DNA of 64,000 nucleotides from assembly GCF_030272615.1 (NCBI RefSeq), contig NC_081408.1, forward strand, positions 613,020,977 through 613,084,976, written 5' to 3'. Positions 46,816 to 60,100 of this stretch are shown here, piece by piece. The notes below the pieces were generated by a model that had not been told where the DNA came from, made no database searches, and saw nothing but the letters and a program-made list of their open reading frames with translations. The position numbers were made by a program, and so were the translations under genes. Position 1 is the first letter of the stretch, and every line of letters begins with the position of its first letter. Origin of the DNA: Cryptomeria japonica. Its lineage: Eukaryota; Streptophyta; Pinopsida; Cupressales; Cupressaceae.

Positions 46816-47330
46816 GGTGGGTACATGCACGAAGTTGTGGTACCAAAAAGGTGCCACACTTCAAAAAAAATGAAAAATGCTCATAAGGCGCACGCCTTAT
46901 AAGGTGCGCGCACATAGGGCGCCACACCAAACCTAGTAGGCGTGCGCCCTATGTGCACGCATCTTATAAGGCATGCGGCTTATGAGAGATTGTGGGCTTG
47001 GATCATGGGTCAAGGCTCCCATATAACCGTTTTTAGTGCAACTCATTTGGCTAGCACCAAATGACTTCCATTGAATTTTTTTAACATTTGATAAATTTAT
47101 ACTCTATACCCTATAATCTATACTCTATACCCTATAGTTTGATAGCCACAACTATAAAAATTAAACTATTTCAAACCTATAACAAATACCCTAGATCCTA
47201 TGACCAAATATGCTAAATCCTCGACCCTATACAATAACCATAGACCCTATAACCCAATATGCTAAACCATATGAGGTTGTTATGGGTCGTATGGTGTCCT
47301 AAGGGGTCATATGGTGTCCTAAGGGGTCAT
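46816..47330. other. Filler between truncated gypsy and palindrome
   Basis: No gene is visible. It contains a GC-rich hairpin (46880-46986). A run of degenerate CCCTATA-type phrases lies at about 47098-47275 ('CTATACCCTATA' and variants). A 21-bp tandem duplication around 'TCCTAAGGGGTCATATGGTG' lies at about 47297-47330. The left end of the giant inverted repeat begins immediately after. Confidence 0.6.
46880..46986. repeat. GC-rich imperfect hairpin
   Basis: Arms 46880-46922 and 46944-46986 (43 bp each) are reverse complements with about five mismatches, around a 21-bp spacer. The arms include 'GCCTTATAAG' and 'GCACATAGGGCGC'. They are far more GC-rich than the surrounding DNA. Confidence 0.88.
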
Positions 47331-48239
47331 ATAGGTATCGATCAAGGGTGGATGTTTACTCACTCATTATGGTATTGGGATTAGAACTGGGCACCCCGTG
47401 TGAGGAGGTTAGGAAAGTAATGCGAACAATTGTGACGGAGGATTATCTGCTGAACATGGATTCACTACTTGAGTGGGTGGTGCCAAGGCGGGGCTTCGAT
47501 GTCTTGGAAGGAATTTTGGTTGAGTAGGCAGAACTCAGAAATAGATGTATGAACATCCCCTTTCTTAGGAGGAGAGAAGAAGTGAAGGATTCGTTCTGAG
47601 AGACGACGAGGCGTGGTTGGGAGGCATTGAAGTTGTATGTTCAAATCTTGGAGCTAGAGGAAATTATCCGACAGGCACGAGTGGAAGCAGGGGAATTTGA
47701 GATGAATGGAAGGAGGTTGAGGCCGCGAACTAGAAGTATGTCTGAGGCTATGGCAACGAGAAATGCACCTCTAGCAATAGTTCAGAATGAAGGTGGAGAT
47801 GCAACGGAAGGCACGGGTGGAGATTCAAATGTTGTGGTGGTGAAGGAGGAGGAGGAAGGTCGTCAATGATCCAGAAGAGTTCCCAGGTACCCCTGTTTTT
47901 AGCTCGTCATGTGCATAGTCTAGTTTTTAGCTCTGAAACTCATATACTCTTAGTAGTTGTCTGTTAAAATTGAATTGCCAGTGATTTTTTTATTATGGCA
48001 ATGATGTAATGAGCGTTTTCGGTGCTCGGTTAACTATTACTTGGGTGTGGGAAGCTGGCTTGGCAGGTGGCTGGATGGTTGTTTTTTTATACTAATTTCT
48101 GGTTTGGGTGGTTTGGGGGTTTAAGTGGGTGGTTTTGGGTGGATGGTTAAATGACTCTCTGTTAATGTAGTGCTTTTATTTCATAATATAATAAAAAACA
48201 ATATATTACCAATCAAAAAAATAAATAATAAACGTGGAT
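47331..48239 (+). mobile_element. LINE-type retrosequence, left copy, 5' end missing
   Basis: This is the mirror of the 3' half of the copy at 60968-62802. It begins abruptly at the palindrome edge inside the coding part ('RYRSRVDVYSLIMVLGLELG' region). It continues through 'LLEWVVP', 'RRLRPRTRSMSEAMATRNAP' and a Glu-rich end with TGA near 47868. A 3' tail ends '...ATATTACCAATCAAAAAAA' and the target duplication AATAATAAACGTGGAT at 48224-48239. In-frame stops near 47526 and 47598 show it is not functional. Confidence 0.7.
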
Positions 48240-51200
48240 TTTAATAATTTAAATTTAAAAATTTATTATATTTCAATTTTGAAAAGTTGCTCTAACTTAT
48301 TTGCAGGACTTTCCATTCACCTCATTAGTTGATTCATGTTGGTTCATTTATTGATGAGCAATTTAAGTTTTGCATTTTAAGTGATATGAATAGCATGCAA
48401 GGCATTTTAATCAAAAACTTAATTTATAATTTTATTGAAAATATGTCTCCTAATACAAATAAAAAAAGAACAATTACATAATCCATAGTAAAACAAACAA
48501 TCTATTTAAATATCATAATTTTAAAACAAATATACCTTTCCATAAATCTTTATTTATTTAAGTAAATGATTATTACTATAAATTAAAAACAAATAGAAGC
48601 TTTAAGGAATTTATATTTATTTAAACCTATTTAAGCATACTATTATTAGAGAAAAAATAATTAGTCATACAAAAAACAACTTACATTTCTTGTTATTTTT
48701 TCCCTACCCTCGATATATTACCCAAATAATATCTTACTATCTGTGTAACCATTACACTTCATTTGGTGCAGATGCTAGTAATATTAAATGTGCACAAAAA
48801 TGTCTAAGGCATTGGCAAGCACTTAACGGTTGCACAAAAACATTATTCTTTCCTTATACATGTAATAAACAATATTCAACATTTTTTTTATTTTCATGGG
48901 TGTAGTAAACAATATTCTTGTGCATGTGGAATGCTTGAATTATTTATCACTTTTTTCTATCTAAAATTTGATTTGACTTGTTCCTTCACATAGAAAGTGA
49001 CTAAAGTAAGAGGTTGAGCTAATATTCTCCACTCTAAATTTTATTTTTTAAAAGGTTGAGCTAATATTCTCCACTCTAAATTTTATCTTTTAAATTTTAA
49101 ATTTAATGATAGGCCTAGGTGAACCTTATCTTAATCAGCTTTTTATATGGGAAATGTTCAAATTGAATGACATACCTATCATTTTGGATATTTCATAACA
49201 TCATCGTTCCGTATAAATATATTATATAATTAAACATTTAAAGTAGTTATTATATCAATAGCTATAAGTATTTAATGTTTTTATTTTATTTAAGAAATGT
49301 TTATTTTATTTTATTTAAAAAATGGCTTATTTTTATGTAAATTTTAATTTTTACTTTTAAATATGTTATGGAAGAGAAGTAATAATCCCTTTATAAATCT
49401 AGGTACTAAATTTAATTGATATAGTGTTAAAAAATAAAATTATGTTATTTATTTTTTAACATATAAATTTTATTTTATTTAAAAAATAATTTATTTTATT
49501 ATTATTTTATTTAAAGAATTTTTCATTTTTATGTTTTTACTTTTAACTGAATTATATTTAATATTTTGGTAATTGTTTTATTTTATTTTTATTTTGAAAT
49601 GTATCATAAATAAATGTTGTGTGTGTGATTTCTTAGAATTTAGAATTTTGATTTCATATTTTTTTAAAATATGTTGATTGCTTTTGGTTATTATGTGCAC
49701 GCATTTATATAATGTCTTCTGTTTTTTTATAATTGTAGAACTATTTTTTAGTATAATCAATTTTAATAAAATATTTAATTATGTTTTTAATTTGATTTTG
49801 GAATTGAAGTAAAAATAAAATAAGTAAATTTGTGTTTTGATGTTAAAAAGGGAAATTGATTTTACTATTATTAAGGAATCCTACTCGAAATTTCATGTTT
49901 TACTTGGAAATAAATAGTTGTGATGAATGTGTACTATGAAATCTAAAATAGTGCACAAAGATTTGGAACATGGCTACATTTGTGGCTCTAAACCCTTTCA
50001 GTATAATTTTGATTTCAAAAGTGCAACCTTGAACCTTTAGTGTAGTCATGAACATTTTCTCTCTTTCTTATTTACATGCATAATTATGTAGGGACACAAC
50101 CTTTTAATTCAATTAAGTTGAAAAAAAGACACCAAAACTAATAAAGGAAATTATTATGATTAAGCATGGCACATGTACTTATCTTTATTACACTTAGAAA
50201 TATATAATATTAGGATCAAACAATTGTCTTGCAAATACCTAATTTGTTCAGATTGGTGTTAATGTTGATGCCATTCTCTTCATTTAATTTATTTGTTTTT
50301 TTTAAATTTGGAGCTTTAACAAATATAATTAAATAATTTTTTTATTGTATGAAAGTTTAAAGTAACAACAACAATAATATTATATGTTAAATCGAGAGTA
50401 AATTATAGCATGATAACTCTCTATCAATCTAATATTTAAAGAGTGACAATCAGATGACAACAAAATAGTTTAAAGACCATAATAGTATGGCAATATAGTA
50501 TAAACATGCATTATAGAAAAATAGTAATATAGTAGACTTAAGAGCCATTATAGTATGACATTACAAAATAGTCAAAACACAATAAATGAATAGTAACATA
50601 ATGATAGCTATCTTCATCTTCATGATATCTCATCTGTGTAAACTAAAAACAAAGAGTTAAGTTTGCAAACTTTAAACTTGAAACCATGATTCTTACAAGT
50701 TCATTACTTCAATACGACATAAGTAGAACTTAATTTTATCTTAACGTAATAGAAATTAAAGAATTTTTTTTGCAATATTTTAGCAATTCAACTACTAATG
50801 TTTCATGATCAAAAGAGGCATCATATCAAATGCTTTTATGTTTTCTACTTTCTACCCTCTCTATTTGTCTATCTCTATCTCTCTATTTTTTATCTCTCCC
50901 TCTTCCTCTCCCCCTCTATCTCCATCTCTACTTTTATCTACTCTAATCTAATTACACTATTGGCAAGAGACAAATTGCCAATACAAAATACAAAATAATT
51001 AGCATAGGGAAAAGCTCTCCTTTGACATGACTAGTGCAAGGTAAAAATATATGGATAAACTTCTTTTAAAAGGAAAAATGAAGACACTCTTTGGACAAGA
51101 TCCTTGTTTAACTCCTCTTATAGAATCATTGCTAAAGCTTGGCATCCTTGCTTAACTCTTATAAAGTCATTGCTTAAATTTTAGCTACAAAGATCAATTA

Positions 51201-52010
51201 GTGATGAAAGGGATAGTAAGATCCAAACATACATGATTTCTTGGTAGAAGATTTATCGTTGATGACTTGATTTTGATTTGGGAAACTAATGAATGAACTC
51301 AACAATCAGATCAAAATGCATTGCTAGTTAACTCAAATTTTGATAAAACATATGATAGAATGTGATGAAACTTTATCCTCATTGCAAAGTTGGGATTTGT
51401 TCCCAAAATATGTAAGCATGTTCAAATGTTCAGAACTGATTACACATCCATATATTTAACAGGTTATATAAGGGACACATCTCGCGATAGACCTTTTTCT
51501 TCTTATATAACTTTTTATATAATAGTTGTTCCAATACTTAATTGATAATTAATAATTCTTCAGCTCATCCATTCTATCTTAAAAAAAAATCCTTGACAAA
51601 AATATATCCATGCCAACGATAATATTGTATTCAATTTGCATTATGCTTCTCAATTATTAACTCTCAATCAAAAGATAATCATAAATCAATACCCCACCTT
51701 ACATTCCCTTCAACTCTTAGTCAAAACAATCATGCAGGTATTAAGCCTTTACTTCACCATTAATAATTGCAATGGAGCCAAAGAGCACATCATAAAACAT
51801 GTGAAAGACAGAACATGAATCCACGTCACGTGCTCGAAAAGAGAGTTGCTTAAAACATTCTTATTTTTGTTTCTTTAAAGTTAGTAATTGAAAAGTTGGA
51901 TGAGCAAAGAGTGAAAGATCACTAAAACATGAAAGGTAACTTATTCATGAAAATATGTCACTTTTTCATATAATTTTGAAAAAAAAAAGAGAGAAAGTAA
52001 ATGAAAAGTG
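48240..52010. other. Left palindrome arm, AT-rich, no gene
   Basis: No convincing coding sequence. Two 37-bp tandem copies of 'GAGCTAATATTCTCCACTC' are at about 49016-49090. A pyrimidine-rich CTCTATCT block lies at 50840-50940. A short inverted repeat ('GAAAATATGTCACTTTTTCAT' against 'ATGAAAAGTGACATATTTTC') is at about 51950-52020. Small open frames are mirrored in the right arm and look random. Confidence 0.6.
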
Positions 52011-52018
52011 ACATATTT

Positions 52019-52490
52019 TCACCATTCCAAATTTCCAATTGAAGACCACATATGGGTATTCCTACTTTAGTTGCCTTGTGCGAACTGGCATTCAATACAC
52101 TTTCGTTATCATTTACAACTGCATTGGCTAAGTGCCTCCAAGTCATTGATGATTTTCACTTTGAAACAAAAAAAAAATGAAAACACTCACCATTCCAAAA
52201 TTTCAATTGAAGACCACAGATGAGTATTCCTACTTTAGTTGCCTTGTGCGAATTGGCATTCAATACACTTTCGTTATCATTTACAACTGCATTGGCTAAG
52301 TACCTCCAAGTCCTTGATGCTTTTCACTTTGAAACAAACAAAAAAATGAAAACACTCACCATTCCAAAATTCCAACTGAAGACCACAAATAGATATTCCT
52401 ACTGTAATTGCCTTGCGTATTGATATTCAATACACTTTTGTTATCATTTACAACTTCGTTGGCTAAGTACCTCAAGTCCTTGGAGCTTCT
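52019..52490. repeat. Tandem repeat, unit about 170 bp (left arm)
   Basis: Three copies and a partial fourth of a unit with 'ACCATTCCAAAATTCCAATTG', 'CAATACACTTTCGTTATCATT' and 'TTTTCACTTTGAAACAAA', starting near 52020, 52189 and 52359. The mirror array in the right arm is at about 56697-57170. Confidence 0.88.
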
Positions 52491-53704
52491 CACTTTGGGT
52501 CCAGAATGTGTATTCAACACCTTCAACAACACTCAAACATGTGCAAACACAAACTAGACAGTTCCATCATATTCATCGATAAAAAGTAGAGACGGAGTTG
52601 CCAGTAATGCATGCTATTGTCTTACTCTTGTCTAACTATTCCATGCATGCATTTCACGTGAAAACAATGTACGTGACTTTAACTATGAATGAGTCCAAAT
52701 GCACGGACCTCAAAACCACACGATACCCTCCACGCCAATTTAGGGAAGAACGCGTGATTTCTGACTTCACAAACTTTTAAAACAGCTTGCCTCTATTAAC
52801 TGGGGCAATCATTTCTTTTTTAACTTTCACGCCAAATAGGAGAATGGATTATTATTAATGCATTAATGTAAAATATAGGCTATACATAATTTCTTCTGGT
52901 GGATTTTATAACGTCTAAAACAATTTAGTTTTTTAATAGAAAGGTCTTTATATTGAAATCTTTTGGTTGAAAGCAGCATTGATAGATATCTATTTATGAT
53001 CTCGATTTTTTTTAGCAATCTCTTTTTATTTTTTTATTTAGAATTTACATACTTAATTATGTCTCTAAAAATATAATTATAATTAACTATAGTAATATTT
53101 TATATTATAAATATGTTTAATAAATTAAAAATATTTAAGTATTAATTGTAGTATAATATAATTCTCTTAAAGTGTTTTTTTTTAGTCTTTTTTATCTCTT
53201 TATTCCACCCTTCTAAGTCAAATGTAACAAGCATTGTGTAATAAAATTTGGAGACCTACATTCGAACTGTACAATAATAATATTATTATTTTATTTTATT
53301 TTCTACGATATTTTTTTATTATCTAGATGCATTCTACAATGATAACAAGAGGTGGAGTGTAATGATGTGAATATGTTAACAAAAATTCTTACCTTTGGTC
53401 TTAAATTTGATAGTCATTTAAATGTAAAAGTATTTATATTTACAAATTAATATAAATATTACATACAGATTCAAACAATTTTTTATTTTCATCTCAACAT
53501 TATCTTTGTTTTCTTATTGACAAATTTAAATAATAATAATAATTTTTTTTTTATAATACATCTTCTATTTTTGTATAGATTTCACAAATGTATTACAAAA
53601 CATAGATTTTTAAAAATAGATAATCAAAGTACACTAAAATAATAATAAATTATTTATTTAAATATTTTCAAAATTAAAAAATATATCTATGTTAAAGAAA
53701 AATA
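52491..53704. other. Left palindrome arm, AT-rich, no gene
   Basis: I see no gene or recognised repeat. Only a 60-codon open frame (52598-52780) exists, mirrored at 56403-56585, without family resemblance. Confidence 0.55.
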
Positions 53705-54209
53705 ATATGTAAACTTTGACAGAGGAAGAGAGCGAGGAGGAGGAAGGAAGCGACAAGGAGGATAGAAGAGAGAAAGAAGAGGAAAGGGAGAGAGCAAGAG
53801 AGTTCGGAGAGGAAGTGTGGCAACAGTTTAAGAGTGGGATCCTCAACGAAGATCTAGCTAACTTCAGAAGTTTTGCAGAGTCTGAGGAGTGGTGGTTGTC
53901 TGAGGCGTCCACAAAGAAGCTGAATGATCTGGGTGAATATGTGATTGTAATACTTCAAATTATGAAGAATTAGATTTCTATCAGACTAGTAGTGTGTTGT
54001 CATATATTTATAATGTTGTTTTGGTGTTAGGAATTGTACGTTTGTTGAATCTCGGGGTAGTATGTGGGGCTGGGGCTGTTAGGATTGCCAGGGAGTCAGG
54101 CAATTGTTTTGAAGTGTCTATATATTGTAATGTTTTGTTAAGAAATAGAGGGAGCTATCCCCAATAAAGATAACACTTACCTTTAAAAAAAAATATATGT
54201 AAACTTTGA
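53705..54209 (+). mobile_element. Poly(A)-tailed retrocopy with 15-bp target duplication (left arm)
   Basis: The 475-bp insert 53720-54194 is flanked by ATATGTAAACTTTGA at 53705-53719 and 54195-54209. It ends with 'TTACCTTT' plus an A run, so it was inserted by target-primed reverse transcription. An open frame entering from the 5' end (53716-53973) is very rich in Glu, Arg and Lys, with a charged coiled-coil-like start. It continues 'FGEEVWQQFKSGIL' and ends 'VILQIMKN' before TAG. I do not recognise the parent gene. The frame lacks its 5' part, so it is a truncated copy. Its 3' flank up to the A run would be 3' UTR. Confidence 0.8.
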
Positions 54210-54581
54210 AACAATTGATATGAAGTAAACAATTTATTAAATGGTAGATATTTTTTTAAATGCATTTATCCTAAAAACATCACTAAAGATATTTCTTAAT
54301 TTCTTTAAAATAAATATATTTAAAACATTTATATTAATTTATTTATTTGTTTTCGTATTAAATAAAATTTGATATTATTTTCACACAAACCATTTATTAT
54401 GTTGTGGTTATAAGATATTTCTTAATTTCTTTTAAATTTAATATATTTAAAACATTTATATTAATTTATTTATGTTTTGATATTAAATCAAATCTGATAT
54501 TATTTTGACATACACACATTTTTACACAGGCAGCTTTAAACCACACACATTAAGCAAAATATTAAGTTTAGAGAATGTCAA

Positions 54582-54604
54582 TAAACCATATAAAGTGTTA
54601 ATAG
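54582..54604. other. Palindrome centre (23-bp spacer)
   Basis: The only non-mirrored bases between the two arms. The bases on either side ('GAGAATGTCAA' and 'TTGACATTCTC') pair immediately. Confidence 0.92.
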
Positions 54605-54976
54605 TTGACATTCTCTAAACTTAATATTTTGCTTAATGTGTGTGGTTTAAAGCTGCCTGTGTAAAAATGTGTGTATGTCAAAATAATATCAGATTTGATT
54701 TAATATCAAAACATAAATAAATTAATATAAATGTTTTAAATATATTAAATTTAAAAGAAATTAAGAAATATCTTATAACCACAACATAATAAATGGTTTG
54801 TGTGAAAATAATATCAAATTTTATTTAATACGAAAACAAATAAATAAATTAATATAAATGTTTTAAATATATTTATTTTAAAGAAATTAAGAAATATCTT
54901 TAGTGATGTTTTTAGGATAAATGCATTTAAAAAAATATCTACCATTTAATAAATTGTTTACTTCATATCAATTGTT

Positions 54977-55481
54977 TCAAAGTTTACATATATTTTTTTT
55001 TAAAGGTAAGTGCTATCTTTATTGGGGATAGCTCCCTCTATTTCTTAACAAAACATTACAATATATAGACACTTCAAAACAATTGCCTGACTCCCTGGCA
55101 ATCCTAACAGCCCCAGCCCCACATACTACCCCGAGATTCAACAAACGTACAATTCCTAACACCAAAACAACATTATAAATATATGACAACACACTACTAG
55201 TCTGATAGAAATCTAATTCTTCATAATTTGAAGTATTACAATCACATATTCACCCAGATCATTCAGCTTCTTTGTGGACGCCTCAGACAACCACCACTCC
55301 TCAGACTCTGCAAAACTTCTGAAGTTAGCTAGATCTTCGTTGAGGATCCCACTCTTAAACTGTTGCCACACTTCCTCTCCGAACTCTCTTGCTCTCTCCC
55401 TTTCCTCTTCTTTCTCTCTTCTATCCTCCTTGTCGCTTCCTTCCTCCTCCTCGCTCTCTTCCTCTGTCAAAGTTTACATAT
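54977..55481 (-). mobile_element. Poly(A)-tailed retrocopy (right arm)
   Basis: Mirror of 53705-54209, with the same target duplications and an identical encoded frame (55213-55470). One base differs near the poly(A) signal (position 55012 against 54174). It was therefore inserted before the inverted duplication formed, or was copied by gene conversion. Confidence 0.8.
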
Positions 55482-56696
55482 TATTTTTCTTTAACATAGA
55501 TATATTTTTTAATTTTGAAAATATTTAAATAAATAATTTATTATTATTTTAGTGTACTTTGATTATCTATTTTTAAAAATCTATGTTTTGTAATACATTT
55601 GTGAAATCTATACAAAAATAGAAGATGTATTATAAAAAAAAAATTATTATTATTATTTAAATTTGTCAATAAGAAAACAAAGATAATGTTGAGATGAAAA
55701 TAAAAAATTGTTTGAATCTGTATGTAATATTTATATTAATTTGTAAATATAAATACTTTTACATTTAAATGACTATCAAATTTAAGACCAAAGGTAAGAA
55801 TTTTTGTTAACATATTCACATCATTACACTCCACCTCTTGTTATCATTGTAGAATGCATCTAGATAATAAAAAAATATCGTAGAAAATAAAATAAAATAA
55901 TAATATTATTATTGTAGTTCGAATGTAGGTCTCCAAATTTTATTACACAATGCTTGTTACATTTGGCTTAGAAGGGTGGAATAAAGAGATAAAAAAGACT
56001 AAAAAAAACACTTTAAGAGAATTATATTATACTACAATTAATACTTAAATATTTTTAATTTATTAAACATATTTATAATATAAAATATTACTATAGTTAA
56101 TTATAATTATATTTTTAGAGACATAATTAAGTATGTAAATTCTAAATAAAAAAATAAAAAGAGATTGCTAAAAAAAATCGAGATCATAAATAGATATCTA
56201 TCAATGCTGCTTTCAACCAAAAGATTTCAATATAAAGACCTTTCTATTAAATAACTAAATTGTTTTAGACGTTATAAAATCCACCAGAAGAAATTATGTA
56301 TAGCCTATATTTTACATTAATGCATTAATAATAATCCATTCTCCTATTTTGCGTGAAAGTTAAAAAAGAAATGATTGCCCCAGTTAATAGAGGCAAGCTG
56401 TTTTAAAAGTTTGTGAAGTCAGAAATCACGCGTTCTTCCGTAAATTGGCGTGGAGGGTATCGTGTGGTTTTGAGGTCCGTGCATTTGGACTCATTCATAG
56501 TTAAAGTCACGTACATTGTTTTCACGTGAAATGCATGCATGGAATAGTTAGACAAGAGTAAGACAATAGCATGCATTACTGGCAACTCCGTCTCTACTTT
56601 TTATCGATGAATATGATGGAACTGTCTAGTTTGTGTTTGCACATGTTTGAGTGTTGTTGAAGGTGTTGAATACACATTCTGGACCCAAAGTGAGAA
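55482..56696. other. Right palindrome arm, AT-rich, no gene
   Basis: Mirror of 52491-53704. Nothing further is recognised. Confidence 0.55.
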
Positions 56697-57170
56697 GCTC
56701 CAAGGACTTGAGGTACTTAGCCAACGAAGTTGTAAATGATAACAAAAGTGTATTGAATGTCAATACGCAAGGCAATTACAGTAGGAATATCTATTTGTGG
56801 TCTTCAGTTGGAATTTTGGAACGGTGAGTGTTTTCATTTTTTTGTTTGTTTCAAAGTGAAAAGCATCAAGGACTTGGAGGTACTTAGCCAATGCAGTTGT
56901 AAATGATAACGAAAGTGTATTGAATGCCAATTCGCACAAGGCAACTAAAGTAGGAATACTCATCTGTGGTCTTCAATTGAAATTTTGGAATGGTGAGTGT
57001 TTTCATTTTTTTGTTTGTTTCAAAGTGAAAAGCATCAATGACTTGGAGGCACTTAGCCAATGCAGTTGTAAATGATAACGAAAGTGTATTGAATGCCAGT
57101 TTGCACAAGGCAACTAAAGTAGGAATACCCATCTGTGGTCTTCAATTGGAAATTTGGAATGGTGAAAATA
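56697..57170. repeat. Tandem repeat, unit about 170 bp (right arm)
   Basis: Mirror of the array at 52019-52490. The three full units differ slightly from each other and from their mirror images. Confidence 0.85.
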
Positions 57171-60100
57171 TGTCACTTTTCATTTACTTTCTCTCTTTTT
57201 TTTTTCAAAATTATATGAAAAAGTGACATATTTTCATGAACAAGTTACCTTTCATGTTTTAGTGATCTTTCACTCTTTGCTCATCCAACTTTTCAATTAC
57301 TAACTTTAAAGAAACAAAAATAAGAATGTTTTAAGCAACTCTCTTTTCGGGCACGTGACGTGGATTCATGTTCTGTCTTTCACATGTTTTATGATGTGCT
57401 CTTTGGCTCCATTGCAATTATTAATGGTGAAGTAAAGGCTTAATACCTGCATGATTGTTTTGACTAAGAGTTGAAGGGAATGTAAGGTGGGGTATTGATT
57501 TATGATTATCTTTTGATTGAGAGTTAATAATTGAGAAGCATAATGCAAATTGAATACAATATTATCGTTGGCATGGATATATTTTTGTCAAGGATTTTTT
57601 TTTAAGATAGAATGGATGAGCTGAAGAATTAATAATTATCAATTAAGTATTGGAACAACTATTATATAAAAAGTTATATAAGAAGAAAAAGGTCTATCGC
57701 GAGATGTGTCCCTTATATAACCTGTTAAATATATGGATGTGTAATCAGTTCTGAACATTTGAACATGCTTACATATTTTGGGAACAAATCCCAACTTTGC
57801 AATGAGGATAAAGTTTCATCACATTCTATCATATGTTTTATCAAAATTTGAGTTAACTAGCAATGCATTTTGATCTGATTGTTGAGTTCATTCATTAGTT
57901 TCCCAAATCAAAATCAAGTCATCAACGATAAATCTTCTACCAAGAAATCATGTATGTTTGGATCTTACTATCCCTTTCATCACTAATTGATCTTTGTAGC
58001 TAAAATTTAAGCAATGATTTTATAAGAGTTAAGCAAGGATGCCAAGCTTTAGCAATGATTCTATAAGAGGAGTTAAACAAGGATCTTGTCCAAAGAGTGT
58101 CTTCATTTTTCCTTTTAAAAGAAGTTTATCCATATATTTTTACCTTGCACTAGTCATGTCAAAGGAGAGCTTTTCCCTATGCTAATTATTTTGTATTTTG
58201 TATTGGCAATTTGTCTCTTGCCAATAGTGTAATTAGATTAGAGTAGATAAAAGTAGAGATGGAGATAGAGGGGGAGAGGAAGAGGGAGAGATAAAAAATA
58301 GAGAGATAGAGATAGACAAATAGAGAGGGTAGAAAGTAGAAAACATAAAAGCATTTGATATGATGTCTCTTTTGATCATGAAACATTAGTAGTTGAATTG
58401 CTAAAATATTGCGAAAAAAATTCTTTAATTTCTATTACGTTAAGATAAAATTAAGTTCTACTTATGTCATATTGAAGTAATGAACTTGTAAGAGTCATGG
58501 TTTCAAGTTTAAAGTTTGCAAACTTAACTCTTTGTTTTTAGTTTACACAGATGAGCTATCATGAAGATGAAGATAGCTATCATTATGTTACTATTCATTT
58601 ATTGTGTTTTGACTATTTTGTAATGTCATACTATAATGGCTCTTAAGTCTACTATATTACTATTTTTCTATAATACATGTTTATACTATATTGCCATACT
58701 ATTATGGTCTTTAAACTATTTTGTTGTCATCTGATTGTCACTCTTTAAATATTAGATTGATAGAGAGTTATCATGCTATAATTTACTCTTGATTTAACAT
58801 ATAATATTATTGTTGTTGTTACTTTAAACTTTCATACAATAAAAAAATTATTTAATTATATTTGTTAAAGCTCCAAATTTAAAAAAAACAAATAAATTAA
58901 ATGAAGAGAATGGCATCAACATTAACACCAATCTGAACAAATTAGGTATTTGCAAGACAATTGTTTGATCCTAATATTATATATTTCTAAGTGTAATAAA
59001 GATAAGTACATGTGCCATGCTTAATCATAATAATTTCCTTTATTAGTTTTGGTGTCTTTTTTTCAACTTAATTGAATTAAAAGGTTGTGTCCCTACATAA
59101 TTATGCATGTAAATAAGAAAGAGAGAAAATGTTCATGACTACACTAAAGGTTCAAGGTTGCACTTTTGAAATCAAAATTATACTGAAAGGGTTTAGAGCC
59201 ACAAATGTAGCCATGTTCCAAATCTTTGTGCACTATTTTAGATTTCATAGTACACATTCATCACAACTATTTATTTCCAAGTACAACATGAAATTTCGAG
59301 TAGGATTCCTTAATAATAGTAAAATCAATTTCCCTTTTTAACATCAAAACACAAATTTACTTATTTTATTTTTACTTCAATTCCAAAATCAAATTAAAAA
59401 CATAATTAAATATTTTATTAAAATTGATTATACTAAAAAATAGTTCTACAATTATAAAAAAACAGAAGACATTATATAAATACGTGCACATAATAACCAA
59501 AAGCAATCAACATATTTAAAAAAAAAAATGAAATCAAAATTCTAAATTCTAAGAAATCACACACACACAACATTTATTTATGATACATTTCAAAATAAAA
59601 ATAAAATAAAACAATTACCAAAATATTAAATATAATTCAGTTAAAAGTAAAAACATAAAAATAAAAAATTCTTTAAATAAAATAATAATAAAATAAATTA
59701 TTTTTTAAATAAAATAAAATTTATATGTTAAAAAATAAATAACATAATTTTATTTTTTAACACTATATCAATTAAATTTAGTACCTAGATTTATAAAGGG
59801 ATTATTACTTCTCTTCCATAACATATTTAAAAGTAAAAATTAAAATTTACATAAAAATAAACCATTTTTTAAATAGAATAAAATAAAAACATTAAATACT
59901 TATAGCTATTGATATAATAACTACTTTAAATGTTTAATTATATAATATATTTATACGGAACGATGATGTTATGAAATATCCAAAATGATAGGTATGTCAT
60001 TCAATTTGAACATTTCCCATATAAAAAGCTGATTAAGATAAGGTTCACCTAGGCCTATCATTAAATTTAAAATTTAAAAGATAAAATTTAGAGTGGAGAA

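Noticed and set aside
51636-52780. Small frames of about 60 codons in the palindrome arms
   Set aside because: Mirrored in both arms only because the DNA is; no start context, domain or codon bias is seen.
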